The notes beneath the pieces were generated by a model that searched no databases, was not told the origin of the DNA, and was given only the letters and a program-made list of their open reading frames with translations. Shown piece by piece: positions 1 through 8,129 of a stretch of DNA of 64,000 bases. Source of the stretch: Deltaproteobacteria bacterium HGW-Deltaproteobacteria-18. GTDB taxonomy: Bacteria; Desulfobacterota; Desulfovibrionia; Desulfovibrionales; Desulfomicrobiaceae. The position numbers and the translations under genes are program-made. Where the stretch lies: assembly GCA_002841885.1 (NCBI GenBank), contig PHBE01000011.1, positions 1 through 64,000 on the forward strand. Direction: 5' to 3'. Every line of letters starts with the position of its first letter. The first letter of the stretch is position 1.

Positions 1-89
1 GTGAACTTGCAGTATCATCGGCGCTGGAGGTCTTAACTTCCGAGTTCGGAATGGAATCGGGTGGTTCCCCTCCGCCGTGGTCACCAGGA
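1..89 (-). rRNA. rrf: 5S ribosomal RNA, 3' end cut off by the window
   Basis: The reverse strand reads as the 5' three quarters of a bacterial 5S rRNA. It starts near CCTGGTGACCACGGCGG and contains the universally conserved core CCGAACTCGGAAGTTAAG. The last 25-30 nucleotides would lie before position 1. A 5S gene normally follows 23S in the direction of transcription, but here the upstream side (from position 90) holds only about 175 bases and then gluQ. The gene is therefore separated from any 23S gene on its 5' side. Confidence 0.93.
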
Positions 90-263
90 CGAAATATATG
101 AAAATCTCAATGAACTTTGCTTTGTCCGGAAGAGGTGTTCCTCATCGCGGAAGAAGCCTCTATGTGAACTCATCGACGCCCGTCAACAAAAAATTCACCC
201 TTTTCAAAAATTTCTTCAAGGCAGTTCGTCAAATACACACTAACAGCATGAAATATATGATTT
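90..263 (-). other. Leader/promoter region of the orphan 5S gene
   Basis: This stretch between gluQ and the 5S gene has no convincing protein gene. On the minus strand it has two TTGACG hexamers (complement of 181-186 and 228-233) that could act as -35 boxes, but the matching -10 boxes are poor. A hairpin can form around 132-160 (GAGG and TTCC arms pairing with GGAA and CCTC). If the 5S is transcribed on its own, the signals must be here or upstream through gluQ. Confidence 0.35.
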
Positions 264-1259
264 TCAAGAAATGAGATTCAAGACACTTTCGATATCATTC
301 TCAAGAACCACCGGTCTGCCCGGGATCTTGTCCCACGCAAACTCGGACACCATCTCCGCAGGCGTCGCCGCGATGCGCTCGGGCAGCAAGCCCGCCAGAT
401 GTCCAAGAAACCCCGCCACAGCCTTTGAAGAGACTCCTTTGTCACGCAACGCCCGCATTTCCAGCGATTGATGACGCTTGGCCAGACGCACTCCCTCGTG
501 ATCAAGCAGCAAGGGCACATGGGCATAGCGAGGAGCCGGCGCATGCAGAAGCTTGAATAGATAGATCTGGCGCGGCGTGCACGGCAGGATGTCCGCGCCC
601 CGAACCACCAGGTTTATGGCCTGGTCCATGTCGTCAAGGGCCACGGCCAGTTGATAGGCGATGACTCCGTCTGACCTGCGCAGCGGAAAATCTCCCCCGC
701 ATTCCGCCCATCCCAGGCGGATCTCGCCATGCAAGAGGTCTTCGAAACGTGTCTCTCCGCCACCGTGCAGGCGCAGGGACGGGCGCCTGCCCTGCGCCTC
801 CCGCTCCATGCGCTCGGCGGCACCTAGCTGCAGACAGGTGCCCGGATAGACCGGCCCGGCGTCTTCGAGATGAGGCGCGGAGGCCATGGTCTTGAGTTCC
901 TTGCGCGTGCAGTAACACGGATACGTATGGCCAAGGCGGGTCAATGCCTCGATGACCTCCGCATAGCGCTCCAGGCGCTCCTGCTGCGTGTAGGGCGCAT
1001 AAGGGCCACCCAGATCCGGCCCCTCGTCCCAGTCAAGGCCGAGCCACGCAAGGTCACGCATGATCTCTTCTGCAAAGTGCGAACGAGAACGCTCGGGGTC
1101 GATATCCTCCATGCGCAGCACCATCCGTCCTCCGGCAGAGCGCACCGCAAGCCAACACAGCAGAAAGGACCAGGCGTTGCCGAGATGAAGATGTCCGGTC
1201 GGACTGGGGGCAAGCCGCCCACGCACAGATGTTTCGGGGTCAAGAATGAAGGATTTCAT
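264..1259 (-). CDS. gluQ: Glutamyl-Q tRNA(Asp) synthetase
   Basis: A 331-residue protein resembling the catalytic half of glutamyl-tRNA synthetase. It has the class I signature APSPTGHLHLGN near residues 17-28, the acidic MEDID segment that follows it, a CYC...YPGTC cysteine set as in the zinc-binding insert, and a KMSKS variant (RLAKRHQ) near residue 259. It lacks the C-terminal anticodon-binding domain of GltX, which marks it as GluQ (YadB), the enzyme that attaches glutamate to queuosine in tRNA-Asp. A GTG 18 bases upstream (1277) is possible, but the ATG at 1259 is preceded by AGGA at proper spacing and gives the normal N terminus. It stands alone, divergent from the molybdopterin enzyme gene. 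Confidence 0.9.
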   Translation of the reverse strand: MKSFILDPETSVRGRLAPSPTGHLHLGNAWSFLLCWLAVRSAGGRMVLRMEDIDPERSRSHFAEEIMRDLAWLGLDWDEGPDLGGPYAPYTQQERLERYAEVIEALTRLGHTYPCYCTRKELKTMASAPHLEDAGPVYPGTCLQLGAAERMEREAQGRRPSLRLHGGGETRFEDLLHGEIRLGWAECGGDFPLRRSDGVIAYQLAVALDDMDQAINLVVRGADILPCTPRQIYLFKLLHAPAPRYAHVPLLLDHEGVRLAKRHQSLEMRALRDKGVSSKAVAGFLGHLAGLLPERIAATPAEMVSEFAWDKIPGRPVVLENDIESVLNLIS

Positions 1260-1430
1260 GGCTGTCCTGGGGAGCACGAGGGCTGAGAATTGTCAAGCTG
1301 GCTGGAGTTTTCCGGCCCCTGCCAAAGCTTGCCTAGGGCTTGATTGACGATACCGGTCAAGTGGCGGAATATGCCTCGCGTACATAAAGGAAACGCGCAA
1401 TCCATCAAAATCATCAGCCCCCTTTACATA

Positions 1431-3380
1431 ATGAATGAAACAATCGTGACCACCTGCACCAGAGACTGTCCCAACACCTGCGGCCTCCTGGCCGAAACAT
1501 GCGACGGCCGTCTGATCGCCCTCAAGGGGAATCCCGGTCACCCCATTACAAGGGGGCTGACCTGCGTGAAGGCGGCGCGATACATCAAGCGGATCTACAG
1601 TCCTGAGCGCATCACCCGCCCGCTGATCCGCGACCGGCGCTCCCATGCGTGGAGAGACGCCACCTGGGACGAAGCGCTGGATATTGTCGCCGGCCGCTTG
1701 AAGTCCATCGCCGCCGAGTCAGGACCCGAGGCCATCCTCTACTATCAGGGATATGGGGAGCGCACGGCCCTGAAACTCCTGAACCGCTACTTCTTCAATC
1801 TTTTCGGCGGTGTGACCACGCCGGTGGGATCGCTATGCGGCGGGACGGGACAGAGCGCCCAGGATCTTGATTTCGGCAGGCGCGTATCCCACGATCCTCT
1901 GGACCACGCCAACAGCGCGTCCATGATCCTGTGGGGGCGCAACCCCGTCTCGACCAACATCAGCCTCGTCCCCGTCATTCGCGAGATACGGCGGCGCGGC
2001 GGCAGGGTCGTGCTCATCGACCCGGTATCCAGCAAGTCAGCATCTCTCGCGAACAGGCATATCGCGCCCAGACCCGGCGCCGACGCCTTTCTGGCCATGG
2101 CCGTGGCCAAGCTCATCCTGGCGCAGGGGGCCGAAGACCGCAACTTCATGGAAAACCATGCGGTGGACGCAGACGACTACCTACGCATTCTGGCCCGGCA
2201 CAGCGTGGAAGAATTGTGCGCGCGCTGCGACACGGATGTGGAGGATGCTCGCTTCCTGGCCGAAACCCTCATGCGCCAAAAACCGACAGCCATCCTGCTT
2301 GGCTGGGGCATGCACCGCCACAGGCAGGCCCATCTGTCCATCCGGGCCATCGACGCGCTGGCCGCCATCAGCGGCAACATCGGGGTCTGCGGAGGAGGAG
2401 TCAGCCAGGGTTTCGAGGAATACGGGCCCTTCGACCAGAAATTCTGGGGCGATGACCTGAACCCGCCGCGACGGACCCTGCTGCTGCCGCGCATCGGAGA
2501 GGAGATCCTGTGCGCTCGCGACCCCGAAATCCGCATGATATACGTCACGGCCGCCAACCCCGTGTGCATGGCCCCGAACACGGCCAAAATGACTGCCGCG
2601 TTCCAGCACGCCGAATTCGTGGTCTATTCCGGGCACTTTCTGGACGACACCGCCGACCAGGCCCACGTCTTCCTGCCGGCCACGACGTTTCTGGAGGAAG
2701 AGGACGTCATGGCCAGCTACGGCCACAATCATGTTGGCCCGGTCAACCCGGCCATCGCGCCCATGGGCGAGTGCCGAAGCGAATTCGAGATGTTTCACGA
2801 CCTGGCCGGACGCTTCGACTTTACAGACCGTTTCCAGCGCAGCGTCAAGGACTGGCTGCACGACATCTGCGCGCCCATCCGGGAGCAGGGATGCTCCATG
2901 GCGGATCTGCAAAAAAAAGCCTTCCGGCTGGATGCGCCCATGGTCCCCTACGCGGACAAAAAATTTTCCACACCCTCGGGCAGGTTTCAGTTCATGACCG
3001 AGTTCAAGCCCGCTGATCTTGACCGCTCCGACCCAGCATACCCATACAGGCTGCTGACCATCGCCCCTCACGGATTCATCTGTTCCGAAAGGACCCTGGC
3101 CGAACATGATCCGCTGCCCGTGGTCGTCCTGGCGGAAGAGGAGGCAAGCCGCCTCGGGCTGGATAATGGGGAAGAAGTGACGGTGGAAAGCCGGACAGGG
3201 GCTGTCCGGGCCATACTTGAAGTAAAACCCGGACAGCGGCGTGACATTCTGGTGGCTGAACGCGGAGGCTGGCTCAAGGCCGGGCACGGACTGAACCGAC
3301 TGACCCCGGACATCTCAAGCACCGTGGGACGCGGCACTCCCTACTACGAGACGCGCGTACGCGTCATAAAAAACGCCTGA
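1431..3380 (+). CDS. Molybdopterin (Mo/W-bisPGD) oxidoreductase, substrate unknown
   Basis: A 649-residue member of the DMSO reductase superfamily. The N terminus carries a [4Fe-4S] motif with cysteines 9, 13, 17 and 45, followed by the catalytic domain and, from about residue 545, a molydopterin dinucleotide-binding domain. Cys136, in SLCGGTG, sits where formate dehydrogenases have their Sec or Cys metal ligand, so a cysteine-ligated Mo or W is likely. There is no Tat signal and no neighbouring electron-transfer subunit gene, which suggests a soluble cytoplasmic enzyme using a separate partner. The start is uncertain: the frame is open back to 1344, and I chose ATG 1431 because the iron-sulfur motif follows it directly. 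A TTGAC-N7-GTCAA palindrome lies upstream at 1344-1360. The gene is convergent with cobD-cobQ. Confidence 0.8.
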   Translation: MNETIVTTCTRDCPNTCGLLAETCDGRLIALKGNPGHPITRGLTCVKAARYIKRIYSPERITRPLIRDRRSHAWRDATWDEALDIVAGRLKSIAAESGPEAILYYQGYGERTALKLLNRYFFNLFGGVTTPVGSLCGGTGQSAQDLDFGRRVSHDPLDHANSASMILWGRNPVSTNISLVPVIREIRRRGGRVVLIDPVSSKSASLANRHIAPRPGADAFLAMAVAKLILAQGAEDRNFMENHAVDADDYLRILARHSVEELCARCDTDVEDARFLAETLMRQKPTAILLGWGMHRHRQAHLSIRAIDALAAISGNIGVCGGGVSQGFEEYGPFDQKFWGDDLNPPRRTLLLPRIGEEILCARDPEIRMIYVTAANPVCMAPNTAKMTAAFQHAEFVVYSGHFLDDTADQAHVFLPATTFLEEEDVMASYGHNHVGPVNPAIAPMGECRSEFEMFHDLAGRFDFTDRFQRSVKDWLHDICAPIREQGCSMADLQKKAFRLDAPMVPYADKKFSTPSGRFQFMTEFKPADLDRSDPAYPYRLLTIAPHGFICSERTLAEHDPLPVVVLAEEEASRLGLDNGEEVTVESRTGAVRAILEVKPGQRRDILVAERGGWLKAGHGLNRLTPDISSTVGRGTPYYETRVRVIKNA

Positions 3381-3390
3381 GCGGGCGATC

Positions 3391-5949
3391 TCAATCCAGA
3401 AGGCGGTAAATCCGCTCCATGTCGAGACTCTCCCGCACCACCGAGGCCAGGCGTTCCAGCGCGGCTTCAAGGTCGTAGGCCACCTGCACCGACCCTAGAG
3501 GACGCAGCCCCTTTCGCACCCGAAGGCGATCCAGAAAGAAACGCCGGAACCCATCGGCATCAAAAACTCCGTGCAGATAGGTGCCCCAGACCATGCCGTC
3601 GGCACGGCCCCATCCGATCACGGTTTCGTCGACACGGGTCATGAGTGGCTCGATCTGCCCCTCCAGCACGCGCGTGCGTCCATGATGAATCTCATATCCA
3701 CGGATCGTTTCCCCCGAAGGCAGGTGCACGCAGCACGCCTGGCACAAGACCTTGTCCACAGCCATTTGCGTGGCCAAAGGCAGAAAACCCAAAGGCCGGG
3801 CAGACGCCCCCGCGCTTTCGACAAGGGAGGGGTCCGTTATGCAAGTCCCCAGCATCTGCAGCCCGCCGCAGATTCCGACGATTTCGGCCCGGCTGTCCAG
3901 AACGGCCTCGGCCATGCCCGAACCCCACAGATAATCCAGATCCGCGAACACGTTGCGCGACCCCGGCAGGATGATGACATCAGCGCCAGCCAGATCCTCG
4001 GGATTTCTGGCGATGCGCAGATCCACATCCGGCTCGAGCCCCAGCGCATCAAGATCCGTGAAATTGGAAATATGCGGCAAATCCACGGCCACGACGCGAA
4101 GTTCGGCTCGCCTGCCAAAGGGCCGAGCCTCTTTGAACGTGACTGAATCCTCCTCGGGCAGTCCCAGATTTGGCAAAAAAGGCACCACACCCAGAGTCTC
4201 CACAGCGGTGAAACGGCGGACGTAATCGATGGCGTCTCCAAGCAGGTCCTGTCTGCCCCGGAAACGGTTGACGACAAACCCCGCCACCAGCGCCCGCTCC
4301 CATTCCTCCATGACCTCCATGGTGCCTACAAAGGAGGCAAAAACCCCGCCCCGATCGATGTCTCCGGCCAGCAGCACCTTGGCCCCGGCATGGCGGGCCA
4401 TGCGCATGTTGACCACGTCGTGGGACTTGAGGTTGACCTCGGCCGGGCTGCCCGCTCCTTCCAGCACCATGACCTGGGCCTGTGCTGCGAGCCCGTCGTA
4501 AGCCGAGGTGATGGTCTCGAAAATTTGCGGCTTGAAACGGATGTACTGCCCCACGCTCATGTTGCCCACGGGCTTGCCGAGCACGATGACCTGGGAACCC
4601 GTCTCCGAATTGGGCTTCAGGAGCACCGGGTTCATGCGCACGTCCGGCTCCATCCGACAGGCCTGGGCCTGCAGGACCTGGGCGCGGCCCATTTCCCCGC
4701 CGTCCCGGGTCACAAAGGAGTTAAGCGACATGTTCTGGGCCTTGAACGGAGCAACGCAAAGCCCGTCCTGCAGGAATATCCGGCACAAGGCGGCCGTCAG
4801 AACCGACTTGCCCGCGTTGGACGAGAGCCCCTGCAGCATAATGGCCGGGGTTTTGCGCACGGATTGACTGCGGGACCTGGCCGATCCGAAAATTTCTGAA
4901 AGGGCCTCCATAAGACGCCCGTTCTCCTCGGCGCTACGAACGGCCACACGAAAATAACGGGAATCCAGACCAGCGTAGTTGGCGCAGTTGCGGATCAGAA
5001 TGCGGCTTTTGGCCAGCCGCTCCTGTAAGGCGAAGGCATCCGGTTTTTCACTGCGGCAGAGCAGATAGTTGGCACTGCCCGGAAAAACCTTCAGCCCGAG
5101 CCCCGCAAGATCAGCTTGCAGACGAGAGCGCAGGTCATTCACCGCGCCCATGGTATGCCTTGAGTACTCGGCGTCACGCAAAGCCTCTTCGCCCACGGCC
5201 TGGGCCAGGGCGTTGACGCTCCAGTCCGGGAGCAGGGCCGCTATGGCCGCACAAACATCTGCGCTGCCATAGCCAAGGCCCAGACGCAGTCCCGGCACCG
5301 CATAGAACTTGGTAAGGGAATGCAGTACAAACAGATTCGCACGGACCGTCGCACCCAGCCGTGAAAGCTGCGGGACAAAATCGGCGAATGCTTCATCAAT
5401 AAGAAAGTAACTCTTTGGGTGCCGGTCGGCCAGATCCAGAATGCGCTCCGGTTCGAGCAGCGTCCCGGCCGGATTTCCAGGCTGACCGAGAAAGACCAGG
5501 GCCGGGACCTCAAGCAAGCCCTCAAGGCCTGCCCAATCCATGGCAAAGCCGTCTTCAGGGTGCAGCGTCAATGCCTGGCAAGAAATGCCGGCGGCCGCAG
5601 AGGCCCGCCCGTAATCTCCGTAACAGGGCACGGGCAGCACGGCACGCGTAATTCCCTGGGCGGCGCAGACTCTTGGCAGGGCATAAAGCAGCTCGGATGA
5701 ACCGTTGCCTGCCACCACGTTCTCGGACTGCAGGCCCATGCGCGCGGCTGCGATCCGGCGCAGCCCTTCGGCCCGTGGTTCGGGATAATGGGCCGTCCCG
5801 GCCAAGGCGCGAGCCACCACGGGGCGCAGCCAAGCGGGAGGGCCCAGAGGATTGATGTTGGCCGAGAAGTCCAGAATATCTTCCGGCGCGCAGCCAAGCG
5901 CCCTGGCCATGGAGCGAATATTGCCACCGTGTGGGGGGAGACTTGGCAT
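3391..5949 (-). CDS. cobQ: Fused threonine-phosphate decarboxylase / cobyric acid synthase (CobD-CobQ)
   Basis: An 852-residue two-domain cobalamin enzyme. Residues 1-355 are an aminotransferase-fold threonine-phosphate decarboxylase (PHGGNIR start, [25 protein letters not shown]-lysine region [14 protein letters not shown]). Residues 368-852 are cobyric acid synthase: P-loop GLSSNAGKS, the [13 protein letters not shown] segment, then a class I glutamine amidotransferase domain with Cys694 in GICGG and a catalytic His near 755 in EIHHGR. The first half makes aminopropanol phosphate and the second amidates adenosyl-cobyrinate to cobyric acid; these are the two substrates joined by CbiB. The start codon lies 2 bases after the alaX stop, so the two genes are probably translationally coupled. 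No cobalamin riboswitch is visible upstream. Confidence 0.92.
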   Translation of the reverse strand: MPSLPPHGGNIRSMARALGCAPEDILDFSANINPLGPPAWLRPVVARALAGTAHYPEPRAEGLRRIAAARMGLQSENVVAGNGSSELLYALPRVCAAQGITRAVLPVPCYGDYGRASAAAGISCQALTLHPEDGFAMDWAGLEGLLEVPALVFLGQPGNPAGTLLEPERILDLADRHPKSYFLIDEAFADFVPQLSRLGATVRANLFVLHSLTKFYAVPGLRLGLGYGSADVCAAIAALLPDWSVNALAQAVGEEALRDAEYSRHTMGAVNDLRSRLQADLAGLGLKVFPGSANYLLCRSEKPDAFALQERLAKSRILIRNCANYAGLDSRYFRVAVRSAEENGRLMEALSEIFGSARSRSQSVRKTPAIMLQGLSSNAGKSVLTAALCRIFLQDGLCVAPFKAQNMSLNSFVTRDGGEMGRAQVLQAQACRMEPDVRMNPVLLKPNSETGSQVIVLGKPVGNMSVGQYIRFKPQIFETITSAYDGLAAQAQVMVLEGAGSPAEVNLKSHDVVNMRMARHAGAKVLLAGDIDRGGVFASFVGTMEVMEEWERALVAGFVVNRFRGRQDLLGDAIDYVRRFTAVETLGVVPFLPNLGLPEEDSVTFKEARPFGRRAELRVVAVDLPHISNFTDLDALGLEPDVDLRIARNPEDLAGADVIILPGSRNVFADLDYLWGSGMAEAVLDSRAEIVGICGGLQMLGTCITDPSLVESAGASARPLGFLPLATQMAVDKVLCQACCVHLPSGETIRGYEIHHGRTRVLEGQIEPLMTRVDETVIGWGRADGMVWGTYLHGVFDADGFRRFFLDRLRVRKGLRPLGSVQVAYDLEAALERLASVVRESLDMERIYRLLD

Positions 5950-5951
5950 AA

Positions 5952-6395
5952 TCAGGCGTTTTTCCCGAGCTTGAAGCGCAGCCTGAGCACCCCGTTCTCA
6001 AAGGAATGGGTGGTCAGGCGAAAGACGCCGAGCGCGAAAGTTTGATCCACATGTTCGCCGATGCAGGGACAGGCATCGTAGTCCCCGATGCGGATGATGC
6101 GTAATTCTTCGGACGCGCCATCAGGCAGACGTTCCAGATTGAAGAGAACTTCTGCCTCGGACCGGGCCATGTTTTCGGCGAAGACCGGCAAGTCGGCCGC
6201 AATGACCGCATTGACTCTCGCTTCGACGTCCCGGGCCTCGTCCTCGGTCAGATCACGATCGTAATGATAATCGCACTTGGCCTTGTCCGGATTCACATGG
6301 GCGGAAAAGCACCGCCCGCAAGCAAAAAGCCGGTCCATGGTCTGATTCAGAATGTGCTCCGCCGTGTGCATGCGCGGATCGTAATTTTTGGCCAT
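5952..6395 (-). CDS. AlaX-like tRNA editing protein (freestanding AlaRS/ThrRS SAD domain)
   Basis: A 147-residue protein consisting only of the second-additional (editing) domain of alanyl/threonyl-tRNA synthetases. Both zinc-binding motifs are present: HTAEH at residues 10-14 and CIGEH at 111-115. Freestanding proteins of this type hydrolyse mischarged Ser- or Gly-tRNA(Ala), or related mischarged tRNAs; which one cannot be told from sequence alone. A strong Shine-Dalgarno (CGGAGGAACG) precedes the ATG. It is 65 bases downstream of lysE and 2 bases upstream of cobD-cobQ on the same strand. Confidence 0.85.
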   Translation of the reverse strand: MAKNYDPRMHTAEHILNQTMDRLFACGRCFSAHVNPDKAKCDYHYDRDLTEDEARDVEARVNAVIAADLPVFAENMARSEAEVLFNLERLPDGASEELRIIRIGDYDACPCIGEHVDQTFALGVFRLTTHSFENGVLRLRFKLGKNA

Positions 6396-6460
6396 CGTTC
6401 CTCCGATGGAAGGTTGATAGCCGGGGGCGGGGGCGGGGTAAAGGGCTCAAATGTCCCTGT

Positions 6461-7078
6461 TCAGGCTGTAAAAACGGATGCCGCCAGCGATGCGGCCACG
6501 CCCCACATGGTCAGGCCCACCAGAACGTCGAGCACTGCCCATGATCTGGGATGACGGAAAAAAGGGAGCAGCAGGCGCGCGCCAAGACCCAGCGCGAGAA
6601 ACCAGAGAAGAGAGGCCGTAACAGCGCCCGCGCCGAAGAAAAAGCGCTGCGCTTCAGGATAACGTCCCCCGATGGAGCCAAGCAGGAGCACGGTATCCAG
6701 GTAGACGTGCGGGTTCAGAAAAGTCACGGCCAGGGTAGCCGCCACCGTGGCGCCAAGCCCCATCTTTGCCCGCTCCTGGGGCGCAAGCCCTCCTGAATGC
6801 AAAGCTGAGTGAAAAGAGCGCAGGCCGTACCAGAAAAGAAAGGCCACCCCGAGCCAGGTTGCCCAAACCGCCAAGGCCTCACTTTGAGCCAACACAATCC
6901 CCATGCCCGAAAGCCCCAGGGTTATGAGCAACGCATCGCTCAAGGCGCATATGAGCATCACGGTAATATGGTGGTTGCGGGTCAAACCCCGATTGAGCAC
7001 GAATGCGTTTTGTGCGCCGATGGCGATAATGAGACCGGCGCCTGTTCCCAGACCCTGCAAAAATGGCGTGAAAATCAT
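6461..7078 (-). CDS. argO: LysE/ArgO-family basic amino acid exporter
   Basis: A 205-residue integral membrane protein with about six hydrophobic segments. It carries the LysE family N-terminal pattern GAGLIIAIGAQNAFVLNRGL at residues 12-31 and the LNPHVYLDTVLLLGS segment in the middle. Members export lysine and/or arginine (ArgO, LysE). The gene is divergent from a LysR regulator of the ArgP/LysG type, the classic arrangement for export induced by excess amino acid. AAGGGGAACCTG precedes the ATG. Export specificity (Lys, Arg or both) is not decided by the sequence. Confidence 0.85.
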   Translation of the reverse strand: MIFTPFLQGLGTGAGLIIAIGAQNAFVLNRGLTRNHHITVMLICALSDALLITLGLSGMGIVLAQSEALAVWATWLGVAFLFWYGLRSFHSALHSGGLAPQERAKMGLGATVAATLAVTFLNPHVYLDTVLLLGSIGGRYPEAQRFFFGAGAVTASLLWFLALGLGARLLLPFFRHPRSWAVLDVLVGLTMWGVAASLAASVFTA

Positions 7079-7093
7079 CAGGTTCCCCTTGCG

Positions 7094-7114
7094 TTATGTT
7101 GAACCGGGACATAA
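7094..7114. promoter_or_regulatory. Probable ArgP/LysG operator
   Basis: A perfect inverted repeat, TTATGT-N9-ACATAA, lies in the 91-base divergent region, 16 bases from the start of the exporter gene. It contains the T-N11-A pattern typical of LysR-type regulator sites. Its place fits control of the exporter by the divergent regulator. This is inferred from position and symmetry only. Confidence 0.55.
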
Positions 7115-7169
7115 TCGAGGAGAAATCATAAGGAAAACGAATAATTTTATTGAAGCATAAAAAAAACTA

Positions 7170-8129
7170 ATGATCGACACCAAACACCTCGAGGCCTTGG
7201 CCGCCGTCATCACCGAACAGAGCTTTGAAAAGGCCGCCCGCTCGCTCTTTCTGACCCAGTCCGCTGTTTCCCAGCGCATCCGTCAACTGGAAGAACACGT
7301 GGGCCGCATGCTCGTGATACGCTCGGTGCCAATCCGGCCCACATCCGCAGGGATGGCCATGCTGCGTCACTTCCGGCAACTTTCCGTTCTGGAGGAATCA
7401 CTCTTCGAAGAATTGGCCCCGGAGGAAAACAGCAATGTGGCGACCGTTACCCTGGCCGTCAACGCAGACAGCCTGGACAACTGGTTCCTGCGCAGCATCC
7501 CCGACATCCTCGCGGGAGAGAACGTGCTTCTTGACCTCGTGGTCGACGACCAGTCCGTGACTCACGCCTATCTGCGCTCAGGGGAAGTCCAAGGCGCCAT
7601 CACCTCGACCCCGGCGAACTTCCAGGGCCTGCTCACTCACGACCTTGGCGACATGGAATACCTGTGCGTGGCCACACCCGCGTTCAGAGCGCGCCACTGC
7701 CCACTGGGTTTCGACCGGCAGGCCGCGGATACCTCTCCGATCGTCATCTTCAACCACAAGGATGCGCTGCAGCACGAGTTTCTTCGCCAGCATTTCGGGG
7801 AGGAAATCACTCCTCCCGCGCATGTCATGCCATCCAACATCAGTTTTCAGAGCCTCATTCTCCAGGGTGGAGCGTACGGCATGGTCTCAAGCATCCTGGC
7901 CGAACCATACCTCAACCGAGGCGAACTGGTCGATCTCACACCGGGAGAAACCTTGCGCGTTCCACATTTCTATCAATGCTGGAGCCTGCAGAGCAGCCTC
8001 TCCCGCCGCATCGCCGAAATCATAGTTCGCACTGCTCGGGCGAACCTGATCCCCCGGAGCCCAGAGTGCAGCACCCCGCGCCCTGCGGTGCCTGCCCGTG
8101 CCCTCGTTCCGCCCCGTTTCCGGGAGTAA
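7170..8129 (+). CDS. argP: LysR-family transcriptional regulator, ArgP/LysG type
   Basis: A 319-residue LysR-type regulator. Residues 1-60 are the winged helix-turn-helix (MIDTKHLEALAAVITEQSF, then LTQSAVSQRIRQLE), and the rest is an effector-binding domain. The N-terminal wording and the divergent LysE-type exporter point to the ArgP/LysG subgroup, which responds to arginine or lysine. Homology seems to end near residue 285; the remaining Pro/Arg-rich tail overlaps the 3' end of the convergent gene by 110 bases and may be a read-through extension. No strong ribosome binding site precedes the ATG, which starts four bases after a poly-A stretch. Confidence 0.85.
   Translation: MIDTKHLEALAAVITEQSFEKAARSLFLTQSAVSQRIRQLEEHVGRMLVIRSVPIRPTSAGMAMLRHFRQLSVLEESLFEELAPEENSNVATVTLAVNADSLDNWFLRSIPDILAGENVLLDLVVDDQSVTHAYLRSGEVQGAITSTPANFQGLLTHDLGDMEYLCVATPAFRARHCPLGFDRQAADTSPIVIFNHKDALQHEFLRQHFGEEITPPAHVMPSNISFQSLILQGGAYGMVSSILAEPYLNRGELVDLTPGETLRVPHFYQCWSLQSSLSRRIAEIIVRTARANLIPRSPECSTPRPAVPARALVPPRFRE

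Noticed and set aside
6396-6460. Cobalamin riboswitch ahead of the alaX/cobD-cobQ genes
   Set aside because: The gap is too short (65 bases) and has no B12-box-like sequence.
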